A DNA stretch of 16,582 bases from Planctomycetaceae bacterium (GTDB taxonomy: Bacteria > Planctomycetota > Planctomycetia > Pirellulales > Pirellulaceae), in contig SLEY01000401.1 of assembly GCA_007124535.1 (NCBI GenBank), positions 1-16,582 on the forward strand, written 5' to 3'. This document shows, piece by piece, positions 7,127 through 13,334 of the stretch; position 1 is the stretch's first letter, and each line of letters starts with the position of its first letter. A program made the translations under genes and the position numbers. A model generated the notes under the pieces. That model saw nothing but the letters and a program-made list of their open reading frames with translations, was not told the DNA's origin and ran no database searches.

Positions 7127-7164
7127 GGAGGACAGAGGACGGAGGTAGGAGACGGAGTCGACGG

Positions 7165-7401
7165 GACTGAGTGGAGGGGACTAAGTGGAGGGGGCTGAGT
7201 GGAGGGGACTGAGGCAACTCGCAGGAAATATTCGACCCGCCGTTTTGTGGCCGATCTCTGACCGAGCCACCGCGGCGACCGAAAGTCTCCAATATCCCGG
7301 GAGACCTTCGGTCGGCGGTTTCGGCGGGGTCGGGAGACCCTCGCCGAACGGGGTGGATTATTTCCTGCGAGTCGACTAAGTGTTGGGGACTGAGTGTAGA
7401 G
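7165..7401. repeat. Inverted 14-bp array (GACTAAGTGNAGGG), interrupted
   Basis: Units at 7165, 7179 and 7193, a partial unit at 7207, then units at 7374 and 7388, follow the reverse complement of the 6593-6802 unit (GACTAAGTG core, with A to G changes). A degenerate unit may continue at 7402. The array is broken between 7214 and 7373 by the palindrome listed next. It is more diverged than the forward array. Confidence 0.85.
7217..7372. mobile_element. MITE-like palindromic element of about 156 bp (GGTCTC repeat, copy B)
   Basis: Left end ACTCGCAGGAAATA (7217-7230) and right end TTTCCTGCGAGT (7361-7372) are terminal inverted repeats. Inside them, the left arm (GATCTCTGACC to CGACCGAAAGTCTC, 7253-7289) and right arm (GAGACCTTCGGTCG to GGGAGACC, 7301-7339) form a second long stem related to copy A at 3623-3708. 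It encodes nothing. It sits within the inverted 14-bp array, between GACTGAG and GACTAAG, which could be a target duplication or simply two array units. No transposase is in the window, so mobility is inferred. Confidence 0.6.
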
Positions 7402-7519
7402 GACTAGAGGATGGCGACTGGAACGACATGATCGCTCCAGCCGCGTGAAATCGGTGTCAACTTATTTTGACGCGGGGCCGGAGCCGGTTCGTCCGGGCGA
7501 TCCTCAGGTGGGGAGGGGG

Positions 7520-7921
7520 TCAGTTGCCGCTGGCGGGGGCTTCCTCCTGGCGAGCTTCGATGCCCTCGTGAATCCATGCGCGGGCTTCGTCGAGTTGGGG
7601 TTGCTCAAAGTAGCGGATGGTCGCGGTGGTGAAGGGCTTGCAGAACACGCTCATGCCCTTTTCCCACGCCTTGTCGCCGACCATGGCGATCCGCTCCACA
7701 TCGTTGAAATGCTTGAACATTACTTTGATATCATCCCAGAGCGCGCCGGCGGTCCAGCCGTGAAAATCGTCCATCCGGAGAAGAATGCGGAGTTTCCCAT
7801 GCCGCTCGATCCGGGTCTGGAACTCCGGCAACAATCGCTCGTAGTCTTCGCGGGTGAGTTTCTCGCTGACTCGCACTTCGAGCACTTTCCCTTCGGCTTC
7901 TTGCTGCATCTGGACAGTCAT
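7520..7921 (-). CDS. SpoIIAA-like (STAS-related) protein
   Basis: This 133-residue soluble protein fits the SpoIIAA-like family (the STAS-fold group formerly annotated as DUF3478). Supporting segments are KVLEVRVSEKLTREDYERLL near the N-terminus, KLRILLRMDDFHGWTAGALW (about 43-62), then KHFNDVERIAMVGDKAWEKG (about 70-89) and RYFEQPQLDEARAWI close to the end. The biochemical role is unknown; several members are thought to bind lipids or act in membrane-stress responses. GGAGA lies about 6 nt before the ATG. The start overlaps the stop of the upstream acidic membrane protein gene (ATGA), so the two are translationally coupled. Confidence 0.88.
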   Translation of the reverse strand: MTVQMQQEAEGKVLEVRVSEKLTREDYERLLPEFQTRIERHGKLRILLRMDDFHGWTAGALWDDIKVMFKHFNDVERIAMVGDKAWEKGMSVFCKPFTTATIRYFEQPQLDEARAWIHEGIEARQEEAPASGN

Positions 7922-8313
7922 GAATTGTCTCCTTCGTGTTCGGGTTTCGGGGAAGGGGCGTTTTCACTCTCCGGCCGGTCCCCGCCCGTGGGAACGCCGG
8001 CCTCGCTGTCTTGGACCGATTCCTCGGCTTCCACGCCGGCCTCGGCGCCAGCTGGGCCGCCGGCTTCTTCGTCGGCTGAGTCATCGGTTTCGTCCTCGGC
8101 CGCGGCATCGGCTTCCTCGTCCGCCTCCTCGTCGGCTTCCTCGTCGACTTCGTCGATCCATTCGCGGCCGCGTTCGATGACCTCCTCCGTATCGGTCGTC
8201 ACTTCTTCCTTGTCGATAATGATCTCCAGTTCATCGTTCGTCGTGCGGACGTATAACCAACCCAGACCGGCGGCCACGAGCGCCACGAGGGCAAGCAGGA
8301 TGATCCAACGCAT
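7918..8313 (-). CDS. Small membrane-anchored acidic protein of unknown function
   Basis: I do not recognise this 131-residue protein. It starts with a single hydrophobic segment (MRWIILLALVALVAAGLGWL, 1-20), which would be a signal anchor or uncleaved signal. A short folded-looking part follows (TTNDELEIIIDKEEVTTDTE, 24-43). The remainder is a strongly acidic, low-complexity tail with DEEADEEADEEAD (58-70) and many E, D, A, G and P residues, which is almost certainly disordered. The start ATG has GGAG 6 nt upstream. Longer in-frame extensions upstream look non-coding. It is the first gene of an ATGA-coupled pair with the SpoIIAA-like gene, suggesting a shared job at the membrane. Confidence 0.8.
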   Translation of the reverse strand: MRWIILLALVALVAAGLGWLYVRTTNDELEIIIDKEEVTTDTEEVIERGREWIDEVDEEADEEADEEADAAAEDETDDSADEEAGGPAGAEAGVEAEESVQDSEAGVPTGGDRPESENAPSPKPEHEGDNS

Positions 8314-8762
8314 GAGGCACTCCTTCTGGTGGAAACACCCGTATCCCATGCCAAGTGTTCGGCACCAATTCGAATTTCCAGTACGCTCCCATCCGAAGAC
8401 GGCAACTCGCGTGCCATTGGCGATTGAGGTTTTGGCGGCCCCGTGGCGGCTTGACGAACCCATGCGTAGGCAAGCCAAACGGGGAGGGAAGCCAATGGAA
8501 TACGCAACTCGCCTCTCGATACCGTTGGTGCTTGGCCAGTCGGACTGCCGTGCGACAGGGTGTCGGGAACTCAGCCAGCTTGTCGCAGTCGCAGGGCCGG
8601 TTGACTTGCCGGCCCGGTATGAAACAGCTCGGTCAGGGGGTGCGCCAGGGGCGGCCGGATGCGACTGGCTTGTGCCTGTCATGCGACCTCATAACGCCCT
8701 GCCAACCGGCGCCTGCCTTTTCGGGGAGGGATCGTCCGGCGGGGCGCCGCGAATCGGCCGTC

Positions 8763-8800
8763 TTGCCGCTTGGCATGCGATTTGCCGGTTGGCAAGCTGG
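8763..8800 (+). promoter_or_regulatory. Tandem 19-bp dyad repeats (TTGCCG-TTGGCA)
   Basis: TTGCCGCTTGGCATGCGAT (8763-8781) is followed directly by TTGCCGGTTGGCAAGCTGG (8782-8800). Each unit contains a TGCC-N4-GGCA inverted repeat, and the second is extended to TTGCC-N4-GGCAA. Two dyads 19 bp apart look like a dimer-binding operator pair. A third dyad, TGCC-AACC-GGC, lies at 8700-8710. Confidence 0.55.
8770..8786 (+). promoter_or_regulatory. Candidate sigma-54 (RpoN) -24/-12 promoter
   Basis: TTGGCATGCGATTTGCC matches the RpoN consensus TTGGCACG-N4-TTGCW at most positions, with the required GG (8772-8773), ten bases, then GC (8784-8785). Transcription would start near 8797, about 78 nt before the PfpI ATG. 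The motif straddles the two dyads above, so either reading could be right. Confidence 0.4.
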
Positions 8801-8863
8801 CTGACCGTTCGTCCGCAGCGCGGCGTGCGGCAATCAGGGAGATCATGGGAAAGAACTTGGATC

Positions 8864-8868
8864 AGGAG
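8864..8868 (+). promoter_or_regulatory. Shine-Dalgarno site deciding the PfpI start
   Basis: AGGAG lies 6 nt before ATG 8875. A competing ATG at 8845 also has AGGGAGAT upstream, adding ten residues (MGKNLDQEHA). The downstream start is preferred because MSLEGKTAAVLVED begins right at the family's first beta strand. Confidence 0.6.
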
Positions 8869-8874
8869 CACGCC

Positions 8875-9414
8875 ATGTCATTGGAGGGAAAGACCGCCGC
8901 CGTCTTGGTCGAAGACGTCTACGAGGATCTGGAGCTATGGTATCCGGTGCATCGACTGCGGGAAGCGGGGGCGGATGTGGTATTGGTCGGTCCGGAGTCC
9001 GGCAAGACGTACACGTCGAAACACGGATATCCGGCCCGAGCCGATCGGGCCGCGAGCGACGTCTCGGCCGGCGACTACGACGCGGTGATCATACCGGGCG
9101 GATACGCGCCCGACCGGATGCGCCGCCACCCGGCGATGGTCAAGTTGGTGGCGGATGCCGTACGGGACGGCAGGACCGTGGCCGCCATTTGCCACGGGGG
9201 ATGGATGCTCTGTTCCGCCGATGCGCTTCGGGGCCGGCGCGTCACCAGCTTCTTCGCCATCCGGGACGACCTGGTCCATGCCGGCGCCGAATGGCTGGAT
9301 GAGGCGGTCGTATGCGATGGAAACTTGATCACGAGCAGGACCCCGGACGACCTGCCCGCTTTCCTGCGATCCATCGTGGCCAGTTTGGCCGAGGGTTCGC
9401 TTGCGGCCTCCTGA
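8875..9414 (+). CDS. DJ-1/PfpI family protein (PfpI/general stress 18 type)
   Basis: This 179-residue cytoplasmic protein has the type I glutamine amidotransferase-like (flavodoxin-like) fold. It opens with KTAAVLVEDVYEDLELWYP, containing the conserved acidic residue near 17-20 that hydrogen bonds to the nucleophile. It then has DAVIIPGGYAPD (69-80) and the nucleophile elbow AAICHGGWMLCSAD, with Cys106 followed by His107. Relatives include PfpI and YhbO-type stress proteins, variously described as proteases, glyoxalases or deglycases, so the exact reaction is uncertain. It is the first gene of a plus-strand series whose next gene starts 47 nt downstream, and it is preceded by the dyad and sigma-54-like site. 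Length is normal and the active site is intact. Confidence 0.92.
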   Translation: MSLEGKTAAVLVEDVYEDLELWYPVHRLREAGADVVLVGPESGKTYTSKHGYPARADRAASDVSAGDYDAVIIPGGYAPDRMRRHPAMVKLVADAVRDGRTVAAICHGGWMLCSADALRGRRVTSFFAIRDDLVHAGAEWLDEAVVCDGNLITSRTPDDLPAFLRSIVASLAEGSLAAS

Positions 9415-9461
9415 CGGTCGGAACGTCACATGCTAACTTTGTTACCACGAAAGGGTCTGTC

Positions 9462-10892
9462 ATGAGGAAAGTCGAATATCTGCCCAACGGCACGTTCCTG
9501 TTCACGGGCGCGTTCCTGTTCGCGGGCGCCCTGACCGCCGTTGTCCTGGCCACGGGGGTCGCCGGAGCCGATGAAGTCGATGTGGGGGACCAGACCTACA
9601 TGCCGGCGAAGATTTACGAGAGCTTCGAGTCGATCAAGGAGCAGGACGAGGCCGCCAAGCCCGAAGTGATGCAACGGCAGCAACGGTTGCTGGAGGAACG
9701 ATACGATCTGCGCGACGATCCTTCGGACGTCATGATGTCGGGGGGGCGCAAGGCGGTCCAGCAGGGCGTTCGCGTGCGGCTTCCTGACGGGATGACTTGG
9801 GAGAAGCTGGCGGCGATGTCGCCGGAGGAGATCAAGGAGCGCGACCTGTTTCCGATGGGTTTTCGTCCCTTGCCGCACACCAACCACGAGACGGGCGGCC
9901 AGGTATTCCCTCAGAATCAGATCGACGCCATGGCGGAAGCCGAGCAGCGGGATTTGGCGCGGTTCGACCTGGAGTTCGATCTGCCCGACCATCTGACTCC
10001 CGAGTTCCCTCCCCCGATCTTTCTGACAACCCGTCCCGATTTGGGCGATGTTTCTCAAGGCGAGGTGCTTTCGATCAAGAACTACTACGAGTTGATGAAG
10101 GGAAAGCTGACGCCGGTCCAGATGGAAGGGCTCCGGTTGCTCCTGACGCCCTTCCCGCAGCAGCAGTTCAACCAGACGGAGGACCGGAAGGTGGCCGCGC
10201 CGAGTTTGGGGGTTACTTGCCTGGACTGTCATGTGAATGGGCACACGAATGCGGCGTTCCATCTGGATCCGGACACGCGGCCCCAGGCCGCTCGGTCCCG
10301 GCTGGACACGCCCAGCTTGCGCGGGATGTTCAACCAGCAGATCCACGGGTCGAAGCGGTCGCTCCGTTCGATTGAGGACTTCACCGAGTTCGAGCAGCGG
10401 ACGGCCTACTTTGACGGCGACCACGTCCTGGCGGCTAAGAAGGGGGTCCATCTGCCCGACCGGGCCAGCCAGGTGGCGATGATGGCTCAGATGCAGAACA
10501 TCTTGGATTTCCCCCCCGCGCCGAAACTGGACCCCTTCGGTCGGCTTCTGCCGGATCAAGCGACGGAACTGGAACTGAAAGGGCAGGAGGTCTTTTTCGG
10601 CAAGGGCCGATGCGACGAGTGCCACAAGCCGCCTTTCTACTTGGACAACCAGATGCACGACCTTCGTTTGGAACGGTTCTACGAAGCCGAGATGATCGCG
10701 GGTCAGTACAACAAGGCGGATGGTCCGATCAAGACGTTTACCTTGCGGGGGATCAAAGACTCGCCCCCCTACAACCACGACGGCCGGCTGCTGACGTTGG
10801 AGGACACCGTGGAGTTCTTCAATCTGGTGCTCCAACTCCGGTTGGATGCGGAAGAAAAGGAAGCCCTGACGGCGTTCATGCGGTGCCTGTGA
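9462..10892 (+). CDS. Exported diheme c-type cytochrome (MauG/cytochrome c peroxidase-like)
   Basis: This 476-residue protein has a long N-terminal signal sequence (about 1-36, ending GVAGADE), implying export to the periplasm. Two haem c attachment sites are visible: CLDCH at 253-257 and CDECH at 384-388. The C-terminal motif FTLRGIKDSPPYNHDGRLLTLEDTVEFFN matches the end of MauG/CcpA-type diheme enzymes (TLRNV...PYMHDGRFxTLEEVVxFY), as does GQEVFFGKGRCDECHKPPF. About 200 residues before the first haem site are not recognised. It could be a peroxidase, an electron carrier or another diheme oxidase. A weak AAGGG precedes the ATG. The 159-residue helical protein begins 3 nt after its stop. An 18-bp tandem duplication lies in the signal sequence (9494-9529). 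Confidence 0.85.
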   Translation: MRKVEYLPNGTFLFTGAFLFAGALTAVVLATGVAGADEVDVGDQTYMPAKIYESFESIKEQDEAAKPEVMQRQQRLLEERYDLRDDPSDVMMSGGRKAVQQGVRVRLPDGMTWEKLAAMSPEEIKERDLFPMGFRPLPHTNHETGGQVFPQNQIDAMAEAEQRDLARFDLEFDLPDHLTPEFPPPIFLTTRPDLGDVSQGEVLSIKNYYELMKGKLTPVQMEGLRLLLTPFPQQQFNQTEDRKVAAPSLGVTCLDCHVNGHTNAAFHLDPDTRPQAARSRLDTPSLRGMFNQQIHGSKRSLRSIEDFTEFEQRTAYFDGDHVLAAKKGVHLPDRASQVAMMAQMQNILDFPPAPKLDPFGRLLPDQATELELKGQEVFFGKGRCDECHKPPFYLDNQMHDLRLERFYEAEMIAGQYNKADGPIKTFTLRGIKDSPPYNHDGRLLTLEDTVEFFNLVLQLRLDAEEKEALTAFMRCL

Positions 10893-10895
10893 TCG

Positions 10896-11375
10896 ATGCG
10901 TGAGACCTACCAACCGATTCGCGAAATCCTCAACTATCTGCGCGGCGTCCATGGCGAGGCCGCCGCGTGCTGCGCCGGCGCGAAGGACGCCTTCGCCGAA
11001 CCGAACGGCGCCTCCGCCGAGCGTTTGCAGATGCTGACCGATTTCTTTCGCGAGGGCGAAGTGCAGGTCGCGACGCATCTGAACTCGGGGGCGGAAGCGG
11101 CGCCGGCCGAGGTCCTCGATACGTGGGTCCAATTTGTACCGACCGGCGACGTGGACCAGGCCTTGGACGACCTCCACGCCGCCACCGAGGAAGGGCCCGC
11201 CCCCACGTTTGCCGCGTGCCTGGCGCTTCACAAGCAGATGGTCAAGGCGTTGCGGCATCTTGTGGAAATCGTGCCGGCGGAGGAAGCCCGCGACATGTTG
11301 CAGCACCTGGCCGACATGGAGGAGCAGGCGATGCGTGAATTGAGTATGGCTGATACAATGGGGCAGGACGGTTGA
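10896..11375 (+). CDS. Helical ferritin-like protein of unknown function
   Basis: I cannot name a family with certainty. This 159-residue protein is predicted almost entirely helical. The pattern resembles a four-helix ferritin-like or hemerythrin-like bundle: helix 1 REILNYLRGVHGEAAACC (8-25), helix 2 AERLQMLTDFFREGEVQVAT, helix 3 FAACLALHKQMVKALRHLVE, helix 4 AEEARDMLQHLADMEEQAMR. Glu and His residues recur within the helices (for example His19, and the late HLADMEEQ), which could hold a metal, but no strict ExxH pair is seen. The ATG sits 3 nt after the cytochrome stop, with no good Shine-Dalgarno of its own, so its translation is probably coupled to the cytochrome and the products may cooperate in redox or iron handling. 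Confidence 0.75.
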   Translation: MRETYQPIREILNYLRGVHGEAAACCAGAKDAFAEPNGASAERLQMLTDFFREGEVQVATHLNSGAEAAPAEVLDTWVQFVPTGDVDQALDDLHAATEEGPAPTFAACLALHKQMVKALRHLVEIVPAEEARDMLQHLADMEEQAMRELSMADTMGQDG

Positions 11376-11448
11376 CCGTCATGCCGGGAGAAGCCGATTT
11401 GGCTAGCCGAAGCGACTACTTATTTCCCTGGAATCGGGGGTGTGCATT

Positions 11449-11772
11449 ATGAAGAGCATGAGTCGAGAAGTCCTGAACGAGCAGCTGACCAACGACGGGG
11501 TCACGCTGGTCGAAGTTCTGCCGCCCGAGTATTACCGGAAGTTCCATTTGCCGGGCGCCATGAATGTGCCGTTGGATGACCATTTTGAGGAACGCATTCA
11601 GGAGGCGGTCCCGGACAAGGACGCGCCCGTGGTGGTCTACTGTTACGATACCGAATGCCAGGCCTCACCCAAGGCGGCGCAGCGTATGGAGGCGTTGGGC
11701 TACCGCCAGGTCTTCGACTACGAAGCGGGCAAGGTCGATTGGCAGGAAGCCGGATTGCCCACCGAGACGTGA
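11449..11772 (+). CDS. Single-domain rhodanese-like protein
   Basis: This 107-residue protein has the features of a stand-alone rhodanese: VTLVEVLPPEYYRKFHLPGA (CH2A-like region with LPGAMNVP), then VVVYCYDTECQASPKAAQRM, where the loop carries the candidate persulfide Cys (the Cys of DTEC), then the closing LGYRQVFDYEAGKVDWQEAG typical of the family. The likely role is transfer of sulfane sulfur or redox protection; the physiological acceptor is unknown. A GTG at 11440 is in frame, but ATG 11449 has GGGGG 8 nt upstream and is preferred. A 73-nt gap precedes it, and the HAD fusion starts 8 nt after its stop. Confidence 0.88.
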   Translation: MKSMSREVLNEQLTNDGVTLVEVLPPEYYRKFHLPGAMNVPLDDHFEERIQEAVPDKDAPVVVYCYDTECQASPKAAQRMEALGYRQVFDYEAGKVDWQEAGLPTET

Positions 11773-11780
11773 GGTCCGTC

Positions 11781-13334
11781 ATGTGCAGCACCACCCTGTT
11801 TGGAAGAAGCCTTCGGGCCATGATCCTGGATCTGGACGGCGTCATCACGCGCACGGCGTCGGTGCATGCCCGGGCTTGGAAGTCGATGTTCGACGAGTAC
11901 CTTTCGCAGCGTGCGGCCCGGGTGGGCGAGCAGTTCGTCGCCTTTTCGGTGGAGGGTGATTACCTGAAGTACGTTGACGGCAAGCCGCGTTACGAGGGCA
12001 CGCAGTCGTTTCTGCAGTCGCGGGGCATTGAACTGCCTTGGGGCGATCCGAGCGATCAGCCCGGCCGGGAAACCGTCTGCGGGCTGGGGAATCGGAAGAA
12101 TGCACTCTTTCATCAACTGCTGGAAAAAGACGGTGCGGAGGTGTTCGGCGACGCGGTGGCCGCGCTGCGACGGTGGCGGGAGCAGGGCGTGAAACTGGCC
12201 CTGGTTTCGTCCAGCCAGAATTGTCAGCGCATTGTCGAGGTGGCGGGGATTGGCGAGTTGTTCGACACCTCGATCGACGGTGTCGAAGCGGAGCGGGAGC
12301 AGCTTCCCGGCAAGCCGCAGCCGGACGTCTTTCTGCGGGCCGCGGAGAAGCTTGGGGTCCGCCCGGAGGAAGCGGCCGTGTTCGAAGACGCCGTGGCCGG
12401 GGTGCAAGCGGGGCGCCGCGGCGGGTTCGCTCTGGTGGTGGGCGTGGCGCGGTCCGGCGAGCCGGGGCGGTTGCAGCAGGGCGGCGCCGATCGGGTGGTC
12501 GGCTCGTTCGACGAACTTGCGGAGGCTCCCAAGCGGCTCAGCCGCCCGCCCTCGGCCCTGGAGAATCTGGAGTCTTTGCAGCCGCGGTGGGCCGGCAAGC
12601 GACTGGCGCTGTTCCTGGACTACGACGGGACGCTCACGCCCATTGTGGCCCGGCCGGAGGACGCGGTGATGGAGGACGGCATGCGGCGGACCGTGCGCCG
12701 TCTGGCCGAGTTGACTCGGGTGGCCGTCATCAGCGGGCGGGATCGCGCCGACGTCGAATCGCTGGTCGATCTTCCCCAGTTGATTTACGCCGGCAGCCAC
12801 GGTTTCGATATCCGCGGGCCGGACCTGCGCCGCGAACATGAGGAAGGCCGGGCGGCGCTGCCCGAACTGGACGACGCCGAAACCACGTTGAAACAGGAAC
12901 TGGCGGACATCCGGGGGGCGCAGGTCGAACGCAAGCGGTTCGCCGTGGCCATTCACTATCGGAACGTCGGCGAGCGGGAAGTGGAGCCGGTGCGCCAGGC
13001 CGTGGAGCGGTGTGCCGCTCGGCATCCGAAACTGCGCCTGCGGGGCGGCAAGAAGATTTTCGAATTGCAGCCGGACATCGATTGGCACAAGGGCAAGGCG
13101 GTTTCGTGGCTCCTGGAGGTTGGGGGCGGGGATGCGGCCGACGTCGTGCCGATCTATGTGGGCGACGACGTCACCGACGAAGACGCCTTCGTGGTGCTCG
13201 AGGACCGCGGGATCGGCATCGTGGTCGGCGACGACACACTTCCCAGCCACGCTCATTACTGGCTGGCCGATACCGACGAAGTGCAGCGATTCCTGGCGGC
13301 ATTGATCCCGACGTTGGAAAGGAGGAGCGTGTGA
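11781..13334 (+). CDS. Beta-phosphoglucomutase-like / trehalose-6-phosphate phosphatase fusion
   Basis: This 517-residue protein holds two HAD-superfamily domains. Domain 1 (about 10-250) is beta-phosphoglucomutase-like: nucleophile motif DLDGVITRTASVHARAW (Asp17, Asp19), VSSSQN, KPQPD and FEDAVAGVQA. It would interconvert beta-glucose-1-phosphate and glucose-6-phosphate. Domain 2 (about 275-510) is a trehalose-phosphatase: LFLDYDGTLTPI (Asp280, Asp282), VAVISGRDRADVESL, YAGSHGFDIRGPD, IHYRNV and GDDVTDEDAF (461-470). It would release trehalose from trehalose-6-phosphate. All HAD key residues look intact. The start at 11781 follows GAGG; the frame's upstream extension overlaps rhodanese and is spurious. 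The stop overlaps the GH65 start (GTGA). The domain order equals the N-terminal two thirds of mycobacterial OtsB1 (Rv2006). Confidence 0.93.
   Translation: MCSTTLFGRSLRAMILDLDGVITRTASVHARAWKSMFDEYLSQRAARVGEQFVAFSVEGDYLKYVDGKPRYEGTQSFLQSRGIELPWGDPSDQPGRETVCGLGNRKNALFHQLLEKDGAEVFGDAVAALRRWREQGVKLALVSSSQNCQRIVEVAGIGELFDTSIDGVEAEREQLPGKPQPDVFLRAAEKLGVRPEEAAVFEDAVAGVQAGRRGGFALVVGVARSGEPGRLQQGGADRVVGSFDELAEAPKRLSRPPSALENLESLQPRWAGKRLALFLDYDGTLTPIVARPEDAVMEDGMRRTVRRLAELTRVAVISGRDRADVESLVDLPQLIYAGSHGFDIRGPDLRREHEEGRAALPELDDAETTLKQELADIRGAQVERKRFAVAIHYRNVGEREVEPVRQAVERCAARHPKLRLRGGKKIFELQPDIDWHKGKAVSWLLEVGGGDAADVVPIYVGDDVTDEDAFVVLEDRGIGIVVGDDTLPSHAHYWLADTDEVQRFLAALIPTLERRSV
13321..13334 (+). promoter_or_regulatory. 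Coupled GTGA start of the GH65 gene
   Basis: GGAGGAG (13321-13327), inside the last codons of the fusion gene, precedes GTG 13331-13333, which overlaps the TGA stop at 13332-13334. This implies translational coupling and close-to-stoichiometric production of the two proteins. Confidence 0.8.

Larger units (their letters stand above)
6590..7519. other. Repeat-packed non-coding region after slipin
   Basis: This 930-bp region lies between convergent genes (slipin plus, SpoIIAA-like minus) and contains no credible gene. It comprises the 14-bp array, a shared 20-nt motif, an unassigned stretch (about 6820-6910), the GTACTC element copy 2, a purine-rich GGACAGAGGACGGAGG stretch (about 7126-7150), the inverted 14-bp array and the palindrome within it. 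The last stretch, 7402-7519, holds only degenerate array units and a small dyad (GTCAA 7456-7460 with TTGAC 7467-7471). Confidence 0.75.
8314..8874. other. Divergent intergenic region upstream of the PfpI gene
   Basis: This 561-bp gap separates the minus-strand acidic-protein gene from the plus-strand PfpI gene and holds promoters for both. The notable content is the dyad cluster and sigma-54-like motif at 8763-8800, with a related TGCC-N4-GGC dyad at 8700-8710. Open frames through it do not resemble proteins. Confidence 0.6.

Noticed and set aside
7441..7475. Hairpin CCGCGT..ACGCGG / GTCAA..TTGAC as a terminator between convergent genes
   Set aside because: Stems of 5-6 bp overlap each other and no T-run follows on either strand; support is too weak to call.
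8341..8360. Sigma-54-like site on the minus strand before the acidic protein gene (TTGGCATGGGATACGGG)
   Set aside because: The -12 dinucleotide is GG instead of GC, and the implied start would lie only about 14 nt before the ATG.
8430..8455. Another GG-N10-GC match (TTTTGGCGGCCCCGTGGCGG)
   Set aside because: It lacks the TTGC context and is expected by chance in GC-rich DNA.
7445..9088. Plus-strand open frame of 547 codons
   Set aside because: It runs antisense to the SpoIIAA-like and acidic genes (its Ser-rich stretch is the complement of the acidic tail), crosses an intergenic region and then overlaps PfpI out of frame.
9426..11306. Minus-strand open frame of 626 codons opposite the cytochrome and helical protein
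   Set aside because: The plus strand encodes CxxCH motifs, a signal peptide and normal spacing. The antisense frame has no domain and spans two genes.
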